From Fluviibacter sp964498255 (lineage in GTDB: Bacteria > Pseudomonadota > Gammaproteobacteria > Burkholderiales > Rhodocyclaceae): a stretch of DNA of 64,000 nt. The notes under the pieces are model-generated. The model was not told the DNA's origin, did no database searches, and worked only from the letters and a program-made list of their open reading frames with translations. Shown piece after piece: positions 59,600 to 64,000 of the stretch. Position 1 is the stretch's first letter; every line of letters begins with the position of its first letter. The stretch lies in contig CAZCGW010000004.1 in assembly GCA_964498255.1 (NCBI GenBank), positions 62,001-126,000 on the forward strand, written 5' to 3'. Made by a program: the position numbers and the translations under genes.

Positions 59600-60026
59600 C
59601 AGAACCCTCAGCGGGCGACCAAGCGGCGATTTCTTCTGTGCTTAATGGCACAAAGGGTCCTGCCTTGGCTTCAAAAAAAACACTGTTTGGCTCAAGAGCC
59701 AGAATGGTGTGGATCGTTCCATGAGGAATATCAATACCAAAGACCGGGCCGCCCGGAGTAAGCTCAATCGCTTCTTCAATTGCACCGGCATCATCGAAGC
59801 TTAGATAGCCGAAGCGACCCTGTAAGACGATGATCGTTTCATCCTTGGATGGGTCCAGGTGGCGGTGAGGACGAACGTAAGACGCCGGTTGCATGGCGTT
59901 GATCAAGCGGTGCGCAGGAAACTCATCCGTAGGGTGAAAGTTGGCATTTTTGCGTAAGCGGGGAGATGTGCGCGCTTCATTGGCCGTTTGTTGCAACAGT
60001 GTTTGATCAATTCTCTGGGTAGGCAT
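59553..60026 (-). CDS. WbuC-family cupin-fold metalloprotein
   Basis: A 157-residue cupin. Typical WbuC features are FHPTDEFPAHRLINAMQPASYVRPHRH (cut into NAMQPASYVRPHRHLDPSKDE for the metal histidines), ETIIVLQGRFGYLSFDDAG and GIDIPHGTIHTILAL with the second-motif His. The reaction is unknown; members occur near sugar or O-antigen genes and elsewhere. The ATG at 60026 (MPTQRIDQTLLQQ) is chosen over a longer frame. It is divergent from the TsoY-like gene and overlaps queG. Confidence 0.85.
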   Translation of the reverse strand: MPTQRIDQTLLQQTANEARTSPRLRKNANFHPTDEFPAHRLINAMQPASYVRPHRHLDPSKDETIIVLQGRFGYLSFDDAGAIEEAIELTPGGPVFGIDIPHGTIHTILALEPNSVFFEAKAGPFVPLSTEEIAAWSPAEGSDEANALWLQWRARFA

Positions 60027-60035
60027 GAGATTTAT

Positions 60036-60067
60036 TTGGTTACGATATACAGATAAATATAATATAC
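60036..60067. promoter_or_regulatory. promoter and AT-rich element between wbuC and the TsoY-like gene
   Basis: On the plus strand TTGGTT (60036-60041), 16 bases, TATAAT (60058-60063) makes a plausible sigma-70 promoter for the membrane gene at 60128. The -10 lies in ATATAATATAC (60057-60067), which is identical to part of the element at 58217-58227; on the minus strand both read GTATATTATAT, a base, TA, four bases, TATAT. Confidence 0.55.
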
Positions 60068-60127
60068 TGGGGCTATTCGAAAAGGTGATGCCTGTTAACA
60101 AGCCACGATGGCTGAGGGGAATCTAGC

Positions 60128-61300
60128 ATGAAGCGCACTAAAACGGCAGATACGACATTCGTGCCATTGCATGGTTTGGCCACGCTCGGTGCGGGTGGGC
60201 TCACGGTTAGCTTGTTTATGTGGTTATTGTTTTTAACACCCCATGCAGGCGTTCCTGTTCCAACTTTTGAAACGCTTCAGGCGTATGCCGCGAGTGAGGA
60301 TTTAGCCTGGTTTTTTGTCAGATCGATCCAGGCTGGCATTCTAGTCATTGCAGCGGTCCATCTTGCACTGGTTGTGTGGATGCTCAAAGGACTTGCTGCC
60401 TTCAAACGTTCGCCTCAATTTACAGCGTTCTGGCAATCCCATATGGGATTGCAATGGATGGTTCGCCCGCTGGTACTGGCGATGATGGTGAATGTCCTGT
60501 TTATCGTAGGGTTGGTCTTTGTACCGGGATTATGGGATCTACGCGAAATGCTCTTTCCGGGGGCTTTACTCGCTTTCTTCCTCATTGCGATTGATGCCGT
60601 TATTCTCTGGATGGATCATTTATCCGAGTTGTATCAGAGTCAGTCCGATAGCTCTGGTAGTGGCCTAGCAGGGATGTTTCCTGCATTCACCTTTGCCATG
60701 CTGAGTGTTGGGTTTTCTGCTTCTGCTGCGATGAGTCATCATAAAGTGACCGCAGGTTTTGGTTTTGCTGGTGCGGTCATCCTCATGGTCTTTGCCTTAT
60801 TTATTGCATCGGCTCATTTTGTGGTGCAGTTCCCGCGCATGATGAGCGATGGTGTTAAGCCGGCAGCCTCAGGTACATTGTGGATGGCTATTCCTATTTC
60901 GACGATTCTTGGTATTGCTGCATTCCGTTTGTTAATGAGTGCTCAGCATGTATGGGGTGCACAGGTTGGCAATGTGCTTCCGGCAGCGGTACTTCTGTTG
61001 TTCTTGTCTGTGCAGGTCTTCTTTTATCTGCTTGGACGAGCCGTCATGAACCGAAATAATGGTTGGCGATATCTGGTCACAGAATCCCCACAAGCAGCCA
61101 GCTTTTCTCTCATTTGTCCTGGTGTCGGGCTTTTTGTGCTGGGTATGTTTGTTGTGTTCCGTGCCCTGATGCCGCTTGAAGTGGTTGATTCAGTAACGAT
61201 GTGGCTGCCACTTATGCTGCTTATGGTGTTGCAGATGGCAACGTTTGGACTGTTTATCCGTTTGATGCGTAAAGCGATGCCCAAGGGTATTCATTCGTAA
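60128..61300 (+). CDS. polytopic membrane protein, TsoY-like
   Basis: A 390-residue protein with about ten membrane segments, starting VPLHGLATLGAGGLTVSLFMW. From memory it resembles the TsoY-type (seleno)protein family of uncertain role in sulfur-related contexts; I cannot verify that here. No in-frame TGA is used, so if it belongs there it is a non-selenocysteine form. No catalytic motif is obvious. It begins 102 bases from the divergent wbuC and ends on the start codon of a micro-ORF (TAATG). Confidence 0.6.
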   Translation: MKRTKTADTTFVPLHGLATLGAGGLTVSLFMWLLFLTPHAGVPVPTFETLQAYAASEDLAWFFVRSIQAGILVIAAVHLALVVWMLKGLAAFKRSPQFTAFWQSHMGLQWMVRPLVLAMMVNVLFIVGLVFVPGLWDLREMLFPGALLAFFLIAIDAVILWMDHLSELYQSQSDSSGSGLAGMFPAFTFAMLSVGFSASAAMSHHKVTAGFGFAGAVILMVFALFIASAHFVVQFPRMMSDGVKPAASGTLWMAIPISTILGIAAFRLLMSAQHVWGAQVGNVLPAAVLLLFLSVQVFFYLLGRAVMNRNNGWRYLVTESPQAASFSLICPGVGLFVLGMFVVFRALMPLEVVDSVTMWLPLMLLMVLQMATFGLFIRLMRKAMPKGIHS

Positions 61301-61443
61301 TGAACTCTAGGTTAAGCGTTCACCGCAGTTGGTATAAATCCCTCTGGTTCTGGTTGTTTTTGTTTATTATTGTGCTCGCGCTGGCTAATTGTTTTGCTGG
61401 CGCGTCACCAGTTTGTCCGGGGTGCTGTCGGGTTTATTTCTAG
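61300..61443 (+). CDS. micro-ORF: 47-residue membrane peptide with Cys-rich end
   Basis: ATG overlaps the preceding stop (TAATG), which argues for coupled translation. The peptide has a basic N-terminus (MNSRLSVHRSWYKSLW), one membrane segment (FWLFLFIIVLALANCFAGA) and a C-terminal VCPGCCRVYF with three clustered cysteines. I recognise no family. The DUF2798 gene starts 16 bases after its stop. Confidence 0.5.
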   Translation: MNSRLSVHRSWYKSLWFWLFLFIIVLALANCFAGASPVCPGCCRVYF

Positions 61444-61459
61444 TCATTGAACGTTACTC

Positions 61460-61693
61460 ATGTCAAAGTTACATCGTAAATACTTTCACCTGATTTTTTC
61501 CCTTGTTATGGGCGCCAAGATGGTCTTTGTGATGACCTTTTTCATTACGCTAATTAATCTTGGGTGGATAGATGGATTTTTTGCCAGCTGGATGCGTGCA
61601 TATGTGATTGCCTATTTTATTGCCGTGCCGGTTATTTACTACATGGCGCCTTTGGCAAGGCGATTTGCAGCGCGTTGGGTAGAAACGCCCTAA
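61460..61693 (+). CDS. DUF2798 small membrane protein
   Basis: A 77-residue protein with two membrane segments, typical of DUF2798: KYFHLIFSLVMGAKMVFVM, then FFASWMRAYVIAYFIAVPVIY and a basic end (LARRFAARWVE). Function unknown. It lies 16 bases after the Cys-tailed micro-ORF and is probably the last gene of the TsoY-like transcript. Confidence 0.82.
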   Translation: MSKLHRKYFHLIFSLVMGAKMVFVMTFFITLINLGWIDGFFASWMRAYVIAYFIAVPVIYYMAPLARRFAARWVETP

Positions 61694-61760
61694 CCTGACT
61701 CATTTAGACTAGCCAGCGAGCGTTGGCTCGGGCAACATATCGAAACTTTTTGAGGTTTCG

Positions 61761-62231
61761 ATGTCTGTATTACGTTTCGAGCTAACTGATGAGCAGGCCA
61801 CATTAAATCTGGGTGCATCCATTGCCCAGGTATTGCCCCCTTTGCCGGAACGTTTTCTGATTGCACTGAATGGGGACCTCGGCGCAGGAAAAACGACATT
61901 TGTCCGTGGTGTGTTGCGCGGATTAGCCTATGAAGGGCGTGTTAAAAGTCCCACATACCCGTTGCTTGAAACCTACAAAATTCCCGGGTTCTTGCTGAAT
62001 CATTTTGATCTTTACCGTCTCGAATCGCCTGAAGCGTTGATCGAAGCGGGATTTGAGGAAAACCTCGGTGGATCGGGTGTCAGTTTTGTGGAATGGCCAG
62101 ATCGTGCCGGTCGGTATTTGACAGAGATTGATTGGAACATTGCGATCACGGATTCGGTTTCCGGTGGGCGATCTCTGGCCATTGAGGCGCATTCAGCACA
62201 GGGTGAGGCATGCCTAAACCGCCTCGTTTAA
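61761..62231 (+). CDS. tsaE: tRNA threonylcarbamoyladenosine biosynthesis ATPase TsaE
   Basis: Small P-loop ATPase needed for the t6A37 tRNA modification with TsaB, TsaC and TsaD. The 156-residue protein has the Walker A loop NGDLGAGKTTF at about residues 37-47, VKSPTYPLLETY, FDLYRLESPEAL and FVEWPDRAG. Its end overlaps the amiC start by 22 bases, an arrangement often seen for these two genes. Confidence 0.93.
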   Translation: MSVLRFELTDEQATLNLGASIAQVLPPLPERFLIALNGDLGAGKTTFVRGVLRGLAYEGRVKSPTYPLLETYKIPGFLLNHFDLYRLESPEALIEAGFEENLGGSGVSFVEWPDRAGRYLTEIDWNIAITDSVSGGRSLAIEAHSAQGEACLNRLV

Positions 62232-63601
62232 ACATGGGCTCAAGTGAAATAAAGCGTCGATCCTTTTTAATGGGTGCTGGTTCGCTGTTGCTTTTAAGCG
62301 TGACGCCCGTAGGTGCTCTAGCAGCGGCGACGGCATCGTCGATTGTGGCGGTGCGTGTCTGGCCGGCCGAGGATTACACCCGGGTAACGATCGAGCACAA
62401 AGGCATGGTCAAGTTTACCCAGAGCGTGGTGCATAACCCGGAGCGCCTGGTCGTAGACATTGAAGGCATTGAACTCAATAACGTACTCAAGAGCTTGGGC
62501 GATAAGGTGGGGCCGAACGATCCCTATATTCGTCAGTTGCGGGCGGCCAATTACAAGCCGGGCGTCGTTCGTCTGGTGATGGATCTCAAGAGCGAGGTAG
62601 CACCTCAGGTCTTTAATCTGCCGCCCGTGGGGGATTACCAGAGCCGATTGGTGATGGATATTTATCCAACGGTGCCTACAGATCCGCTGATGCAATTGGT
62701 CACCGGTAAACAGCCGGCTACCACGCCGCCTAAAGAAATGCCCAAGACTGACGTGGCCAAGGTGGAGTCGGCTAAACCGGTACCCGAAAAGCCTATTCAG
62801 GTGGAACGACCGGTTGTCAGTGAGCCGGAGCCAACGCCTAAATTCGCTGAAAAACAGCCTGAGGCACCGGCAAAGTCCGGTAAAAAATCAGGCCGCATGG
62901 TGACGATCATGCTTGATCCCGGCCACGGCGGTGAAGACCCCGGGGCGATTGGGGCGCGTGGTTCGATGGAAAAGAACGTGACGCTGTCGATTGCCCGTCG
63001 CTTGCGTGAGCGTATCGAAAGTGACCCGAATATGCGGGCAGCGTTAACACGTGATGGCGACTTCTTTGTGCCGTTGGGTACACGCGTGCAGAAGGCGCGC
63101 AAAGCCAGAGCGGATCTATTTGTCTCGATTCATGCCGATGCCTGGATTAAACCCGAAGCGCGGGGTTCATCGGTGTTTGTGCTTTCGGAGAAGGGTGCTT
63201 CCAGTGCTGCCGCACGATATCTGGCCCAGAAAGAAAATGAGGCCGATAAGGTGGGTGGTGTGAATTTCACGGTATCTGACCCCCATCTTGCACGAACGCT
63301 CATGGATCTGACGCAAACGGCCACGCAAAATGACAGTATGAAGCTGGGCAAGTCTGTGTTGTCGAATCTGGGAAGCGTGAATGCGCTTCATAAAGCTTCG
63401 GTGGAACAGGCTGGCTTTGCCGTGCTTAAAGCACCGGATATCCCTTCGGTCTTAATCGAAACGGCCTTTATTTCAAATCCTGAAGAAGAAAAGCGTCTTA
63501 ATGACGAGGAATACCAGGATAAGTTGGCCGAAGCGATCATGCGAGGCATTCGTCAGTATCTGGCACGAAATCCGGTACAAACAGGCTCTCGCAGCGGTTA
63601 A
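62210..63601 (+). CDS. amiC: Tat-exported N-acetylmuramoyl-L-alanine amidase with AMIN domain
   Basis: Periplasmic zinc amidase that splits septal peptidoglycan during daughter-cell separation. The 463-residue protein has a twin-arginine signal (KRRSFLMGAGSLLLLS), an AMIN domain (about residues 45-145, VAVRVWPAEDYTRVTIEH), a Pro/Lys/Glu-rich linker (about 165-225) and an Amidase_3 domain with zinc ligands in LDPGHGGEDPG, VTLSIARRL, SIHADA and VLIETAFISNPEEE. The ATG at 62234 would also keep the signal. It depends on TatABC, encoded at 7.3-8.9 kb of this window. Confidence 0.93.
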   Translation: MPKPPRLNMGSSEIKRRSFLMGAGSLLLLSVTPVGALAAATASSIVAVRVWPAEDYTRVTIEHKGMVKFTQSVVHNPERLVVDIEGIELNNVLKSLGDKVGPNDPYIRQLRAANYKPGVVRLVMDLKSEVAPQVFNLPPVGDYQSRLVMDIYPTVPTDPLMQLVTGKQPATTPPKEMPKTDVAKVESAKPVPEKPIQVERPVVSEPEPTPKFAEKQPEAPAKSGKKSGRMVTIMLDPGHGGEDPGAIGARGSMEKNVTLSIARRLRERIESDPNMRAALTRDGDFFVPLGTRVQKARKARADLFVSIHADAWIKPEARGSSVFVLSEKGASSAAARYLAQKENEADKVGGVNFTVSDPHLARTLMDLTQTATQNDSMKLGKSVLSNLGSVNALHKASVEQAGFAVLKAPDIPSVLIETAFISNPEEEKRLNDEEYQDKLAEAIMRGIRQYLARNPVQTGSRSG

Positions 63602-63624
63602 AACACCCCGCTAAGCCTTATAAT

Positions 63625-63649
63625 GCAGGGTTTTCTTATTAAACCCTGC
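63625..63649. repeat. inverted repeat at the ribF promoter
   Basis: GCAGGGTTT (63625-63633) and AAACCCTGC (63641-63649) form a perfect 9-bp dyad with a 7-base loop, starting right after a TATAAT -10 box at 63619-63624 and ending 11 bases before the ribF ATG. No T run follows on the plus strand; on the minus strand the loop-distal side also lacks one. It may be an operator or a 5' hairpin of the mRNA. Confidence 0.45.
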
Positions 63650-63660
63650 GCCCTGATCCT

Positions 63661-64000
63661 ATGCGCGTATTTCGCGGACTGAACTCGCCCGCCCAGAGCC
63701 CTGCAGCTGTGACCATTGGTAATTTTGATGGTATGCATCGCGGGCACCAGGCACTATTGCGTCAGCTTAAGGCTGAGGCAGCGGCACGCGGGTTACAACC
63801 TGCGGTGCTGACCTTTGCGCCACATCCGCGTGAGTTCTTTGCCCGCAAGTTGGCGGGTGGCCAGGCACCGGTAATACCAGCCAGATTGCATACATTGCGT
63901 GAAAAGCTGGAAGCATTGGCAGCAGCAGGTGTTGCGGAAACCCGTATTTGTGCCTTTAACGAGGCCTTTGCGGCGTTGAGCCCGGAAGACTTTGTGAAGC
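63661..64000 (+). CDS. ribF: bifunctional riboflavin kinase / FAD synthetase, 3' end cut by the window edge
   Basis: Makes FMN and FAD from riboflavin. Only the first 113 residues are in the window and they fall in the FAD synthetase (nucleotidyltransferase) domain: VTIGNFDGMHRGHQALLRQL carries the HxGH-type nucleotide motif, followed by LTFAPHPREFF. The ATG at 63661 is the first in frame and gives the normal N-terminus. The leader is too short for an FMN riboswitch. Confidence 0.93.
   Translation, partial: MRVFRGLNSPAQSPAAVTIGNFDGMHRGHQALLRQLKAEAAARGLQPAVLTFAPHPREFFARKLAGGQAPVIPARLHTLREKLEALAAAGVAETRICAFNEAFAALSPEDFVK

Noticed and set aside
60128..61300. Selenocysteine codon in the TsoY-like gene
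   Set aside because: The frame runs to TAA without any internal TGA, and no SECIS-like hairpin is needed or seen.
63602..63660. FMN riboswitch ahead of ribF
   Set aside because: The gap is 59 bases, too short for the conserved FMN aptamer, and its conserved blocks are absent.

Overview
The window is a densely coded stretch of a Gram-negative chromosome, most likely from a betaproteobacterium. The main reason is gene order: his genes followed by a HIT gene and tatABC, and a panB-panC-panD, folK, pcnB, HAD phosphatase, hda, purM, miaA, mutL neighbourhood. HisB is the short monofunctional type. Two outer-membrane beta-barrels, Lpx-type lipid A chemistry and a type IV pilin confirm a diderm. Genus cannot be fixed from the sequence alone. 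No tRNA, rRNA, CRISPR array, insertion sequence or attachment site was recognised. The longest gene-free stretch is about 287 bp, between acoR and the aldehyde dehydrogenase gene, and it holds regulatory sites.

Layout. 1-8.9 kb: histidine synthesis (hisD cut by the window edge, hisB-H-A-F-I-E), interrupted by a two-gene chromate transporter and an inverted hisC, then hinT and tatABC. 8.9-12.8 kb: a class II glutamine amidotransferase, a Nif3-like protein and sucCD, closed by a clear terminator. 12.9-24.8 kb: an accessory island with a HEPN-MNT toxin-antitoxin pair, a YecA/SEC-C protein, a complete type I restriction-modification system (hsdM, hsdS, hsdR) with a Schlafen/AlbA_2-type ATPase protein coupled to hsdS, an orphan HigA and a HipA-type kinase placed between hsdS and hsdR. 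24.8-28.8 kb: a sigma-54 activator of the AcoR type, its probable palindromic binding site, a -24/-12 promoter, an acetaldehyde-type dehydrogenase and a DUF779 protein. 28.9-34.8 kb: a membrane protein, a type IV pilin, and a minus-strand envelope/lipid operon (CorA-like transporter, LpxH-like phosphatase, glycosyltransferase, DgkA, SixA, OlsB-like acyltransferase). 34.9-39.5 kb: a histone H1-like protein and an arsenic operon arsR-arsC-acr3-arsD-arsA with a probable ArsR operator. 39.5-44.7 kb: two outer-membrane barrels, a small protein, a cysteine-cluster protein, a CYTH-CHAD protein and a CBS protein. 44.8-57.8 kb: cobA, pantothenate genes, folK, pcnB, HAD phosphatase, hda, purM, miaA, mutL, DedA, purN and an RsmB-type methyltransferase. 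57.8-61.7 kb: a cluster of small redox- or sulfur-flavoured genes (AhpD-like, YgaP-like, queG, wbuC, a TsoY-like membrane protein, a Cys-tailed micro-ORF, DUF2798). 61.8-64 kb: tsaE, a Tat-exported amidase (amiC) and the start of ribF.

How parts work together. Most of the window is core metabolism. The two places that look least explained are the 12.9-24.8 kb island, where restriction genes are interleaved with toxin-antitoxin type proteins, and the 57.8-61.7 kb cluster, where two divergent promoter regions share a near-identical AT-rich element, suggesting one small regulon. The twin-arginine signal on AmiC links the last part of the window to the tatABC genes of the first part.
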